NCBI GenBank assembly: GCA_910588065.1
Contig: CAJUPZ010000008.1
Coordinates: 1 to 64,000 of the forward strand
Reading direction: 5' to 3'
DNA from: an uncultured Muribaculaceae bacterium
Lineage (GTDB): Bacteria > Bacteroidota > Bacteroidia > Bacteroidales > Muribaculaceae
DNA length: 64,000 bases
How positions within the stretch are numbered: position 1 is the stretch's first letter; every line of letters starts with the position of its first letter. Below the pieces are notes generated by a model. The model worked only from the letters and a program-made list of their open reading frames with translations. It was not told where the DNA came from and searched no databases. Below are positions 16,079 to 23,823 of this stretch, one piece after another. The position numbers and the translations under genes were made by a program.

Positions 16079-17206
16079 ATGAACCTTATCAAGACTATAA
16101 TATATTCATTGGCAGCCATCCCCTCGGTGCTGTGTGCCCAGAGCACTGTAGATGTGGATGAGATGCACTCCGACTTCACTGACCTTGTCACCGATTCTAC
16201 CTCGGCCATCTGTCATCCTGCTGACTATCCCGCAGGCTACATAGAATATGACTATGTGAACGAGCTCACCGCCAAGACTCCCTACCGGCGCACCAGACGT
16301 GGAATTTTCGTTGTGGGCTCCGGCAGTAACGTAAGGGCTTTTGAAACCTTTGGCGGCACTTTGGCATCAGCACGCTCATACGCCGATGCCGTCAACAGCT
16401 ATCACAACGCTTTTCCGGACATCAACATCTGGGTAATGCCTATCCCCACCGCATGCGCGTTCTACACCCCCGACGCAGCCGCCGATATTCCCAAATCCAC
16501 CCACTCGTTCATCAGGGAGCTGCTCAACAGTCTCAACCCTGCTATCACCGGTATAGACATCTACCCCGCCCTTGCGGAGCATGTGGCCGAACCGATTTAT
16601 TCGCGCACCGACCACCACTGGGCGCCACTCGGGGCATACTACGCCGCCGAAGCTTTCGCTGCGGTAGCAGGCCTTGACTTTGAGCCGATTGAGATGTTTG
16701 ACACAGTGGTGGTGAAAGACTATGTCGGCACAATGTACCGCTTCTCCGCAAGCCCGGCTGTGAAGAATGCCCCCGAGGATTTTGTGTACTATGTGCCCGT
16801 AAACCAGCCGGTTGATGTTACATACACCACCTATAAGCTCGACAAAAAAAGGCGCAATGTCATTTCTGAGTCGGAGCCGCACAGCGGCAGCTTCTTTGTG
16901 CCGATGCAGGGTGTGGCCACTTACAGCACCTTCATGGGGGGGGACAGCAAACTTACAAAAATTGTCACAGCCAACAAAAACGGTCGACGCCTCGCTATTC
17001 TGAAGGACAGCTTCGGCAATGCCCTCCCACCATTTCTGTTCAGCGCTTTCGAGGAGATCCATGTGATCGACTGCCGCTATTTCACCCCCAATATCAAAGA
17101 CTATATCGCCGGCAATTCCATCACTGACATTCTGTTTGCAAACAATGTCACCCATGCGTCAACCGCGCGCACATACGATATGTATCTGAAATATCTCGTA
17201 CAATGA
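16079..17206 (+). CDS. DHHW-family (AlgJ/AlgX-like) periplasmic acyltransferase candidate, copy 1
   Basis: 375 residues with a signal peptide (ends VLCAQ). TDHHWAPLGAYYA carries the name-giving motif at Asp178-Trp181. LKDSFGN places a probable nucleophile serine at Ser311. Together these resemble the SGNH-like triad of AlgX/AlgJ. The ATG at 16079, one base after the MBOAT stop, is preferred to an upstream start inside that gene. An eight-G run at 16936-16943 lies in the FMGGDS codons, a possible slippage site. It overlaps copy 2 by ATGA. Confidence 0.85.
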   Translation: MNLIKTIIYSLAAIPSVLCAQSTVDVDEMHSDFTDLVTDSTSAICHPADYPAGYIEYDYVNELTAKTPYRRTRRGIFVVGSGSNVRAFETFGGTLASARSYADAVNSYHNAFPDINIWVMPIPTACAFYTPDAAADIPKSTHSFIRELLNSLNPAITGIDIYPALAEHVAEPIYSRTDHHWAPLGAYYAAEAFAAVAGLDFEPIEMFDTVVVKDYVGTMYRFSASPAVKNAPEDFVYYVPVNQPVDVTYTTYKLDKKRRNVISESEPHSGSFFVPMQGVATYSTFMGGDSKLTKIVTANKNGRRLAILKDSFGNALPPFLFSAFEEIHVIDCRYFTPNIKDYIAGNSITDILFANNVTHASTARTYDMYLKYLVQ

Positions 17207-18657
17207 ACCGCCATACTGTTTTTCTGGTAATCTTTTCCGCGGTATTCGCCGCGCTTGCCGTGGTTTTCCTCGCTATGCCTAGGTCTGTCATTTCAGTGCT
17301 TGAAAAGAGGGAGCTTGCAAAGTTTCCGGAATATTCCCGCGAGGCTCTGCTTTCCGGTGAATACGCATCCGGCATATCTTCATGGTTCAGCGACACAGAG
17401 CCCTACCGCGACGAGTTCATGACGCTCAGCATGACAATCAAAAAACACCTGGCGCTCAAACTCGCCGGCGAGGAATCAGTGACGTTCCATGCCGAACCGG
17501 GCGCCGGCATAGAGGAGGCTCCGGAGCCCACCGAGGAGGAGATTGAAGCCGCTCACAGAGACATTGATTCCATAGCCCCGATTGGGGTTGATGCCCCTGC
17601 AAAAGTAGCATCCGCCGGCATAATTGTGGCAGGTGAGGAACCCACGGCAAGGGCTCTGATGATATATTTCGGTGACGCCAACGGGGGCGGCGCCTGGGCC
17701 GAGACTGCCAATTTCTACAAGGAGCAGTTGCCGGATATCAACATTTTGTGCATGGTGGTGCCTACGGCCATTGAGTTCTACTGCCCCGACAAGGTGAAGA
17801 GCCGCACCCGCTCCCAGCTCGCCACCATCAGAAACATTTATTCTCTCCTCCGCCCCGATGTCAAGGCCGTGGATGCCTACACTCCCCTCGGCAGCCATGC
17901 CTCGGAGCCCATCTACTTCCGCACCGACCATCACTGGACACCCCTCGGAGCATACTATGCCGCTCAGAAGGTGGCCGAAACCGCCGGGGTGCCGTTCAGC
18001 GACATCTCGAATTTCACAAAGCATGAACGCGAAGGGTTTGTCGGCTCCATGTACGGCTATTCCAAGGATATTTCCGTGAAGCGCTCGCCGGAGCAGTTTG
18101 TCTACTACACCCCTGTCGACACAGCATACACCACCACTTACCGCACGGTCAACCTCAACTCCGCCGGCAAACCGGTGTCACAATCAGCACCGCGCAAAGG
18201 CAACTTCTTCATGCCGAAGATATATCGCGGCGGGGGCAGCTACTCTATGTTCATGGGAGGTGACATGAAAGTCACCAAGGTTGTGACATCCACCGGCTCT
18301 CCGCGTCGGCTCCTTATCATCAAGGACAGCTTCGGCAATGCAATTCCTCCCTTCCTTTTCGGCTCCTTCGGCGAGGTTCATGTGGTAGATTTCAGATATT
18401 TCATTGACAATCTCACAGACTACATCCGCTCTAACAGCATCACCGATGTGCTGCTCATGAACAATATCTTCAACTCTTACTCCGCCAACGTTGCCAAGTC
18501 GTACCGCCGCCTCCTCACCCAATCACCCGGCGCTCCGGCTGCCGATGCAAAAAAACGCGCCCCTGATAAGGAGCGCGTAGTCAAAGATTCTGTCATTCAG
18601 GCAGAGCCTTCCGAAATGGAGCACCGCAGCGACACTATTACTGACGGCGCCCGATAG
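17203..18657 (+). CDS. DHHW-family periplasmic acyltransferase candidate, copy 2
   Basis: 484 residues with an N-terminal membrane anchor or uncleaved signal (about 6-28). TDHHWTPLGAYYA places DHHW at Asp242-Trp245, and IKDSFGN gives Ser376, parallel to copy 1. An acidic insert (EEAPEPTEEEIEAAH, about 105-120) and a charged C-terminal tail of about 40 residues are extra. Two diverged copies behind one MBOAT suggest two acceptor enzymes or a heteromeric complex. A minus-strand terminator is embedded in its last 110 bases. Confidence 0.85.
   Translation: MNRHTVFLVIFSAVFAALAVVFLAMPRSVISVLEKRELAKFPEYSREALLSGEYASGISSWFSDTEPYRDEFMTLSMTIKKHLALKLAGEESVTFHAEPGAGIEEAPEPTEEEIEAAHRDIDSIAPIGVDAPAKVASAGIIVAGEEPTARALMIYFGDANGGGAWAETANFYKEQLPDINILCMVVPTAIEFYCPDKVKSRTRSQLATIRNIYSLLRPDVKAVDAYTPLGSHASEPIYFRTDHHWTPLGAYYAAQKVAETAGVPFSDISNFTKHEREGFVGSMYGYSKDISVKRSPEQFVYYTPVDTAYTTTYRTVNLNSAGKPVSQSAPRKGNFFMPKIYRGGGSYSMFMGGDMKVTKVVTSTGSPRRLLIIKDSFGNAIPPFLFGSFGEVHVVDFRYFIDNLTDYIRSNSITDVLLMNNIFNSYSANVAKSYRRLLTQSPGAPAADAKKRAPDKERVVKDSVIQAEPSEMEHRSDTITDGAR
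18549..18578 (-). terminator. Terminator of the 18660-18968 gene, inside the convergent CDS
   Basis: On the minus strand, ACGCGC-T-CCT-TATC-AGG-G-GCGCGT followed by seven Ts (18555-18549). It serves the gene ending at 18660 but lies within the coding end of the plus-strand DHHW gene. Confidence 0.75.
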
Positions 18658-18659
18658 GT

Positions 18660-18968
18660 TTATTCCTTGTTGCAGCTGCAGCCGCAGCCAAGTTTGGATT
18701 TCACGCTGTGCTTGAATGCCTCAAACTGCGGGGCAAACTCCGCAAACAGCGGATTGTCAGCGTTTTTCTTAATAACATGATGCATGAAACGCATTGCGAG
18801 CACAAATTCCTTTGCATGCTTGTCCTTGGCAAAAATGCCTGCCGAGCGTGCGTTCTCAACCATCGCGCCGATGTCGTGGTGGCCGCCGAAGTTGAAGTTG
18901 ATCACCTCGGCCATCTTGCCGTCCTTTGACTCGATTACGTTTACGTAGTAAGATTTCTTGTCTGCCAT
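18660..18968 (-). CDS. Unknown small protein with Cys-rich tail
   Basis: 102 residues, no signal peptide. A polar helical body contains HH pairs (GGHHDIG, MHHVIKK) and ends in LGCGCSCNKE, a possible metal or FeS ligand cluster. No family recognised. It is convergent with the acylation cassette (2 bases between stops) and monocistronic. Confidence 0.7.
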   Translation of the reverse strand: MADKKSYYVNVIESKDGKMAEVINFNFGGHHDIGAMVENARSAGIFAKDKHAKEFVLAMRFMHHVIKKNADNPLFAEFAPQFEAFKHSVKSKLGCGCSCNKE

Positions 18969-19110
18969 AACTTTCTATTTTTGATTATTCGTTTTACGTA
19001 AGTATAAACATTTGGCACACGGTCGGGTTCATGCTCACCCACACAACAATTCATAAAACCCCTCACCAAAAGTTAATTTGCCGTGCGCGCCGATTTTCAA
19101 ATATTTATCG

Positions 19111-19118
19111 TATATTTG
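19111..19118 (+). promoter_or_regulatory. -7 element of the araC-type gene
   Basis: TATATTTG, 21 bases before the ATG at 19140. No standard -33 box is seen. Confidence 0.45.
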
Positions 19119-19139
19119 TGAACAGCAATACAGAACGTC

Positions 19140-20033
19140 ATGGCAAACATCCTGAAAGTCGAAACTCCGCGAAACTATCTCGAATATATGGGCGCCAAAT
19201 CAATCCATCCGCTCGTAGGGGTGGTGGACTTTGAAAATGTGTCGCCCATCCACTCAAGCCTCAACGACTATGGAGTGTACGCAGTCTTTATCCATGAGTG
19301 CATTCCCGGAAATCTCACATATGGCACCGGTGCTTTTGACCATGCATCAGGCAATGTCATTTGCGTGGCGCCAGGACAGATTGGCGGGCGCGAGGATGAT
19401 GGAGCGGCTTTTGACCTTGACGGTTGGGCAGTGCTGTTTCATCCGGACCTACTTATCGGCACACACCTTGAAAAAAATATGGCTCAGTTCTCCTACTTCG
19501 ACTACAGCGCAAACGAAGCCCTGATGACCAATGACGATGAGCGCGCTCTCATAATATCGCTCATCAAAAGCATCCGCGACGAAATTGAGCGACCGGCCGA
19601 TGCCGAGCAAAACTCCATTATAGTCAGCTACATCTCGGCGATGCTCCACTTCCTCAACCGTGCCTACCTGCGTCAGTTCAGGCAACTGCGCCAGTCTGAC
19701 AACGATATTTTGGTCAGACTCAGCTCGCTCCTCAATGATTTCTACGCATCAGGCCAGCAACACACCGTCGGCGTGCCCGGAGTGCAGTATTTTGCCGAAA
19801 AGCTATGTATGTCGCCAAACTATTTCAGCGATATGATGAGAAAAACAGTCGGGGAAAACGCCAGCATCTTCATCCGCAAACACATAATCCGTCTTGCAAA
19901 AAACAAACTTGTGGCGATGGGAAATGTGTCGCAGGTGGCTTACGACCTCGGTTTTGAATACCCGCAGCATTTCACCCGAATGTTCAAAAAACACACAGGT
20001 ATAACCCCCTCGCAATATCTGAGCAGTATCTGA
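19140..20033 (+). CDS. AraC-family transcriptional regulator
   Basis: 297 residues. The N-terminal half is a cupin-like sensory domain. The C-terminal 100 residues hold two helix-turn-helix units: FAEKLCMSPNYFSDMMRK, and VSQVAYDLGFEYPQHFTRMFKKHTGITPSQY, the classic second AraC motif. The next gene, in the same direction, is a CMD-cupin enzyme with its own promoter; regulators of this type often control such a neighbour (inference). The ligand is not deducible. Confidence 0.92.
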   Translation: MANILKVETPRNYLEYMGAKSIHPLVGVVDFENVSPIHSSLNDYGVYAVFIHECIPGNLTYGTGAFDHASGNVICVAPGQIGGREDDGAAFDLDGWAVLFHPDLLIGTHLEKNMAQFSYFDYSANEALMTNDDERALIISLIKSIRDEIERPADAEQNSIIVSYISAMLHFLNRAYLRQFRQLRQSDNDILVRLSSLLNDFYASGQQHTVGVPGVQYFAEKLCMSPNYFSDMMRKTVGENASIFIRKHIIRLAKNKLVAMGNVSQVAYDLGFEYPQHFTRMFKKHTGITPSQYLSSI

Positions 20034-20094
20034 TTATCCCGTTTTTGGTTGCTTTTGCATTGAAATTGGTTGAAATCATATCTGCAGATGTTCG

Positions 20095-20102
20095 TATCTT
20101 TG
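20095..20102 (+). promoter_or_regulatory. -7 element of the CMD-cupin gene
   Basis: TATCTTTG, with a TTG at 20070-20072 that is 22 bases upstream. The predicted transcription start falls after the ATG at 20106, which supports the later ATG at 20139 as the true start. Confidence 0.55.
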
Positions 20103-20138
20103 CGGATGAAAACATCTACTCATCAACCACTCAGCATT

Positions 20139-20981
20139 ATGGCTAAACTTTTCGCGATAATCTCTTTTTTACTCATATCCAACATGGCATACTCCCAAAA
20201 CAACCCCACCAAACTCACCACCGCTCCCTCCGAAATAAAACAGACAGCCGGACACGATGCCCTCGGCGACTTCGCGCCCAAATTTGCCGAACTTAATGAC
20301 GATGTGCTGTTCGGACAAGTGTGGAGCCGCACCGACAAACTTTCGCTGCGCGACCGCAGCATCGTCACCGTAACCGCCCTCGTCAGCAGCGGCATTATCG
20401 ACTCTTCCCTCACCTACCATCTCACCGAAGCGAAGAAAAACGGCGTTACCCGCACCGAGATAGCCGAGATTCTGACACAGGTGGCATTATACGCCGGCTG
20501 GCCAAAAGCATGGGGCGCTTTTCGTCAGGCACTTGAGGTGTGGAAAGACTCTTCCGAGGCTGCAGACGCAAGGCAAAAGTTTGAACAGGAGCTGATATTT
20601 CCCATAGGCCGGCCAAACGACGCTTACGCCAAATACTTCATCGGACAAAGCTATCTCGCTCCCATATCCACCGCGCAGGTAAAGTTTGTGAACGTGACTT
20701 TCGAACCCGGCTGCCGCAACAACTGGCACATACACAGAGCCACAAGCGGAGGAGGACAGATGCTTGTAGGAGTTGCCGGACGGGGATGGTACTGCGAGGA
20801 AGGCAAGCCCGCAGTGGAGATTCTTCCTGGCACCGTTATCCACATTCCCGCAAATGTAAAGCACTGGCATGGAGCCGCCAAGGACAGCTGGTTCTCCCAC
20901 CTCGCCTTTGAACTCGACGGAGAAAACACCTCAAACGAATGGCTCTCCCCGGTCACCGACGAAGAATACCTCGCACTCTGA
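20139..20981 (+). CDS. Exported carboxymuconolactone decarboxylase-cupin fusion
   Basis: 280 residues from ATG 20139, giving a clean signal peptide ending MAYSQ. The first domain (about 35-135) is CMD/AhpD-like (LSLRDRSIVTVTALVSSG, AYAGWPKAWGAF without the usual CxxC). The second is a cupin (WHIHRATSGGGQMLVG, PGTVIHIPANVKHWHGA) with His ligands. Such fusions are usually annotated as CMD family enzymes in aromatic or peroxide chemistry; the substrate is unknown. It follows the AraC regulator by 105 bases. Confidence 0.85.
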   Translation: MAKLFAIISFLLISNMAYSQNNPTKLTTAPSEIKQTAGHDALGDFAPKFAELNDDVLFGQVWSRTDKLSLRDRSIVTVTALVSSGIIDSSLTYHLTEAKKNGVTRTEIAEILTQVALYAGWPKAWGAFRQALEVWKDSSEAADARQKFEQELIFPIGRPNDAYAKYFIGQSYLAPISTAQVKFVNVTFEPGCRNNWHIHRATSGGGQMLVGVAGRGWYCEEGKPAVEILPGTVIHIPANVKHWHGAAKDSWFSHLAFELDGENTSNEWLSPVTDEEYLAL

Positions 20982-21027
20982 TTCCCCCAATCAGCAGAAC
21001 CAATTCCACCTATATTATTATATCGCT

Positions 21028-21372
21028 CTATAGAACTGCTGCTATCTTTCGGATTTGTGCAAGTCGGCTCATAAACTTCGAATCAGACTTTGCCACCTGC
21101 ATATTATAGTCAGCCTGTAGCTTCAACCACATATCAGCAGATATTCCTAATGCTGCCTCCAGTAAAAGAGCCAGTTCGGTATTGATACCTCGCTTACCGT
21201 TGACTACCTCATTCAGCAACGACGGCGATACACCAATCCGCTCGGCAAGTTTGACTTGCGTCATATTACGTTCCTCCAACTCATCGCGGATAAGTTCTCC
21301 GGGATGCGTCGGTTCAAAAGGCGTCAGATTATTGGCTATCATTGACGGGTCGATGTTCGGGAGTGTTATCAT
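21028..21372 (-). CDS. higA: HigA-type antitoxin (XRE)
   Basis: 114 residues. PTHPGELIRDELEERNMTQVKLAERIGVSPSLLNEVVNGKRGI is the HigA helix-turn-helix signature (about 21-63), followed by ALLLEAALGISADMWLKLQADY. It neutralises HigB and represses the operon. It lies one base after the toxin gene; toxin-first order is usual for higBA. Confidence 0.92.
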   Translation of the reverse strand: MITLPNIDPSMIANNLTPFEPTHPGELIRDELEERNMTQVKLAERIGVSPSLLNEVVNGKRGINTELALLLEAALGISADMWLKLQADYNMQVAKSDSKFMSRLAQIRKIAAVL

Positions 21373-21373
21373 A

Positions 21374-21691
21374 TCAATCGTAATGGTTTGAGAGTTCTAC
21401 AATATTACAGATAGTCAGGATGGGTTCTTCAATGTTTTCTGTCAAGGAAAACTCTATGCGGTATTGGTTGTTAACCTTCACTGAGAATAGCCCTTTTTTA
21501 TCCCCTTGCAAAGCCTCAAAATGTAAGGACTTAATGGGGTATAGTTCCTCTTTTGAAGTAGCCTTCATCAAATAGTTGATTTTGTCAGTATATCGTTTGA
21601 CAATACTCGACTGAAAACGATGCTTCTTATCAGAAGTCTTGCCATTTTCATATAACTCTTTGAGGTAGGTATGTTCAAAAGTTACTATCAT
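21374..21691 (-). CDS. higB: HigB-type toxin (RelE superfamily)
   Basis: 105 residues with the fold cues of HigB/RelE mRNA interferases: SIVKRYTDKINYL, a short helix-strand body, and YRIEFSLTENIEEPILTICNIVELSNHYD at the end with the Arg and His expected near the active site. It is first in the operon, under the promoter and operator at 21709-21749. Confidence 0.88.
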   Translation of the reverse strand: MIVTFEHTYLKELYENGKTSDKKHRFQSSIVKRYTDKINYLMKATSKEELYPIKSLHFEALQGDKKGLFSVKVNNQYRIEFSLTENIEEPILTICNIVELSNHYD

Positions 21692-21708
21692 ATAAGTTAT
21701 TTATGGCA

Positions 21709-21740
21709 CAAAGATAATGATAGTTCTCCTGATTCACAAA
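21709..21740 (-). promoter_or_regulatory. Promoter of higBA
   Basis: TTTG (21740-21737), 20 bases, TATCTTTG (21716-21709) on the minus strand: a full consensus promoter 18 bases before higB. Confidence 0.8.
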
Positions 21741-21749
21741 TTTGTGAAT
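21732..21749. promoter_or_regulatory. Palindromic operator, probably for HigA
   Basis: ATTCACAAATTTGTGAAT is a perfect 18-base palindrome that contains the -33 box of the higBA promoter. HigA antitoxins repress by binding such palindromes over the promoter. Confidence 0.75.
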
Positions 21750-21752
21750 ATA

Positions 21753-21786
21753 TTTTACCCCGGCTGAATTTGCAGCCGGGGTAAAA
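21753..21786. terminator. Hairpin terminator between the rubrerythrin fusion and higBA
   Basis: A perfect 14-base-pair stem (21753-21766 with 21773-21786) around a 6-base loop, with A/T ends able to act in either direction. It follows the gene ending at 21793. Confidence 0.8.
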
Positions 21787-21792
21787 TTCTTA

Positions 21793-22974
21793 TCAATAGT
21801 TCTCAGCGTGAACCTCGAAATAGCTCTGGCTGTGGAAGCACACCGGACACACCTCCGGAGCCTCGGTGCCTATGCAGATATGCCCGCAATTGCGGCACTC
21901 CCACACTGTTACACCCGCTTTTCTGAACACCTCATGCGCCTCGACATTGCGCAGAAGTGCACGGTAGCGCTCCTCATGGTGCTTCTCTATAGCCGCAACT
22001 CCCCTGAATTGCTCGGCCAAGGCATGAAATCCCTCCTCATCAGCCTCTTTGGCAAACCGGTCATACATATCGGTCCACTCATAGTTCTCACCATCAGCTG
22101 CATGAAGAAGATTGTGAGCGGTTTCCTGACTTAAGCCGCCAAGTGCCTTGAACCACAGCTCGGCATGCTCTTTCTCATTGTCAGCGGTCTTGAGAAACAG
22201 CGCCGCAATCTGCTCGAATCCATTCTTTTTGGCAACAGAAGCAAAGAATGTGTACTTGTTGCGGGCCATGCTCTCTCCGGCAAACGCCTCCTGCAGGTTC
22301 TTCTCCGTTTTTGTGCCGGAATACTGGTTTGTCGGCTGGTCGGGAACATTCTCCTCAATCTCCACCTTCTCGAAGTCTGAGGCCGGGTGCTTGCATATCG
22401 GGCAGATGAAATCGTCAGGCAACTCCTCACCCACATATTCATAGCCGCACACCTTGCAGCGCCACACTGTGTGACCCGCTGCAGCTGCAGCGCTCTCCTC
22501 AGGCTGCGGCTTTATATGGCTCCGGTAATAGCTGTATGTGGCGGAGGGTACTGCCGACAGGCTCTCCATCTCCGTCACCTCTCCTATAAATAATATATGT
22601 GTGCCGAGGTCTATCGACTGACTCACCTTCACGCTTATAAAAGCATTCGTACCCTCGGTTATAGCCATGGTACCGTTGGCAACACGCTTGCATCCACCGA
22701 AGTCCTTGAACTTGTCTGCAGTGCGTCCACTCTGGAAGCCAAACCGCTTGAACAGGCTGAAATCAGCTTTTTCGCTGATTATCGAGGCCGTGAGCATACC
22801 GCTTTTCTGAATCATCTCTGCGGTAAGATTGCTCTTGTTCAGACACACCGACACCTGATCCGGGTTTTCTGTAAGTTGCTCAAGGGTGTTTGAAACACAC
22901 CCGTTGTCGCGACCGTCTGCATGAGCGGTCACGATATAAAGACCGTAAGCGATCTTAAACATCGGATTCTCCAT
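21793..22974 (-). CDS. Flavin reductase-rubredoxin-rubrerythrin-rubredoxin fusion
   Basis: 393 residues with four modules. Residues 1-155 form an FMN-binding split-barrel flavin reductase domain ([26 protein letters not shown]). A rubredoxin domain has Cys173/176 and Cys191/194. A rubrerythrin diiron domain (about 222-345) has ligands around Glu234, EKEH (267-270) and [10 protein letters not shown]-terminal rubredoxin has Cys360/363 and Cys376/379. The chain could carry electrons from reduced flavin through iron sites to a diiron peroxidase (inference). Cytosolic oxidative-stress defence is the likely role. Confidence 0.93.
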   Translation of the reverse strand: MENPMFKIAYGLYIVTAHADGRDNGCVSNTLEQLTENPDQVSVCLNKSNLTAEMIQKSGMLTASIISEKADFSLFKRFGFQSGRTADKFKDFGGCKRVANGTMAITEGTNAFISVKVSQSIDLGTHILFIGEVTEMESLSAVPSATYSYYRSHIKPQPEESAAAAAGHTVWRCKVCGYEYVGEELPDDFICPICKHPASDFEKVEIEENVPDQPTNQYSGTKTEKNLQEAFAGESMARNKYTFFASVAKKNGFEQIAALFLKTADNEKEHAELWFKALGGLSQETAHNLLHAADGENYEWTDMYDRFAKEADEEGFHALAEQFRGVAAIEKHHEERYRALLRNVEAHEVFRKAGVTVWECRNCGHICIGTEAPEVCPVCFHSQSYFEVHAENY

Positions 22975-23087
22975 AAATCTTCAAGTTGAAAGGTTAATAC
23001 TGCACGACACAAATGCCTGCACTATTTCAACACCCCCTCTTCGAAAATTGTTCACCCGACACACACCGCAATAATACAGCACTGAAA

Positions 23088-23360
23088 TCAGCCAAACAAT
23101 TCCGAATGTGAACCAAGGCGTAACACACCTATCTGATTTTCAGCTTCATCTATCCAGATTAGCAGAAAATCTCCTTCAACATGACATTCCATACACCCCA
23201 TGTAATCCCCTTTCAACTTATGGGGACTATATTCCGCAGGTATTGGAATTTCATCGCGGAGCATACGCAGAATTCCAACAACCTTTTCCATTTTCTTCGG
23301 CTGGTTGCGGTATCTTTTGGCGTCTCTTTTGTATTGACTGGAGAAGCGCAGTATTTTCAT
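23088..23360 (-). CDS. YafQ-type mRNA interferase toxin
   Basis: 90 residues. FSSQYKRDAKRYRNQP at the N-terminus, PHKLKGDYMGCMECHVEGDFLLIW and the C-terminal LRLGSHSELF with the catalytic-type His are diagnostic of YafQ/RelE toxins. It overlaps its antitoxin by ATGA. In YafQ families the toxin cleaves mRNA on the ribosome. Confidence 0.92.
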   Translation of the reverse strand: MKILRFSSQYKRDAKRYRNQPKKMEKVVGILRMLRDEIPIPAEYSPHKLKGDYMGCMECHVEGDFLLIWIDEAENQIGVLRLGSHSELFG

Positions 23361-23608
23361 AAGCCCATCGACTTATACATTGCCTCGACACTTGAAACAT
23401 CAAGCGAACCCTGTAGTTTGCCGGAACGTGCCTCTTCCAAAGCCGCCTTGGTCTCTGCATTTGGCTCGGAATACGCAAGTTCAATCAACGCACACTCCAC
23501 GAAATTGTTGAGACTGCGGTTTTGCTGACGTGCAAGTTTTTTCAGTCGTTCTATGAGATCGACCGGCAGACGGAAACTTTGGGCTTTTTTCTGAATTGCT
23601 ATATCCAT
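23357..23608 (-). CDS. RelB/DinJ-like antitoxin with RHH motif
   Basis: 83 residues from ATG 23608 (MDIAIQKK). SFRLPVDLIERLKKLARQQNRSLNNFVECAL is a ribbon-helix-helix domain, and the C-terminal LDVSSVEAMYKSMGL is the toxin-binding tail. The longer frame starting at 23698 crosses the promoter and is rejected. The 4-base overlap with the YafQ toxin marks one operon. Confidence 0.88.
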   Translation of the reverse strand: MDIAIQKKAQSFRLPVDLIERLKKLARQQNRSLNNFVECALIELAYSEPNAETKAALEEARSGKLQGSLDVSSVEAMYKSMGL

Positions 23609-23626
23609 AATTATATCTTTTGTGTG

Positions 23627-23658
23627 CAAAGTTAATTCATTTGTATCACAAAAACAAA
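23627..23658 (-). promoter_or_regulatory. Promoter of the YafQ module
   Basis: TTTG (23658-23655), 20 bases, TAACTTTG (23634-23627) on the minus strand, 18 bases before the antitoxin ATG. Confidence 0.8.
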
Positions 23659-23767
23659 CCCATACCACCATTAGTTCTTGCAACCATCCGCACCACAATT
23701 ATACGAGTTATAAGGACCATTAGACACCGCCTCTCCCCTCCTCCATCACATTTTTTTTGCAAAAATA

Positions 23768-23798
23768 TTTGGTGTTTGAAAAAAAACATCTACCTTTG
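23768..23798 (+). promoter_or_regulatory. Promoter of the GntR/ABC operon
   Basis: TTTG (23768-23771), 19 bases, TACCTTTG (23791-23798), 25 bases before the ATG at 23824. Confidence 0.8.
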
Positions 23799-23799
23799 C

Positions 23800-23823
23800 A
23801 GTGTACTATTATACTATTACACT
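23800..23823. promoter_or_regulatory. Inverted repeat, probable GntR/YtrA operator
   Basis: AGTGTA (23800-23805), 12 bases, TACACT (23818-23823). Inside it TACTATTA occurs twice in tandem. It covers the transcription start region and abuts the first ATG, fitting autorepression by the GntR protein encoded at 25505. Confidence 0.6.

Noticed and set aside
20070..20138. Longer N-terminus for the CMD-cupin protein
   Set aside because: The promoter -7 box lies inside it, and the start at 20139 gives a clean signal peptide.
23620..23823. 68-residue N-terminal extension of the ABC ATPase
   Set aside because: It runs through the promoter and operator; the family starts at MLDIKNISFSY.
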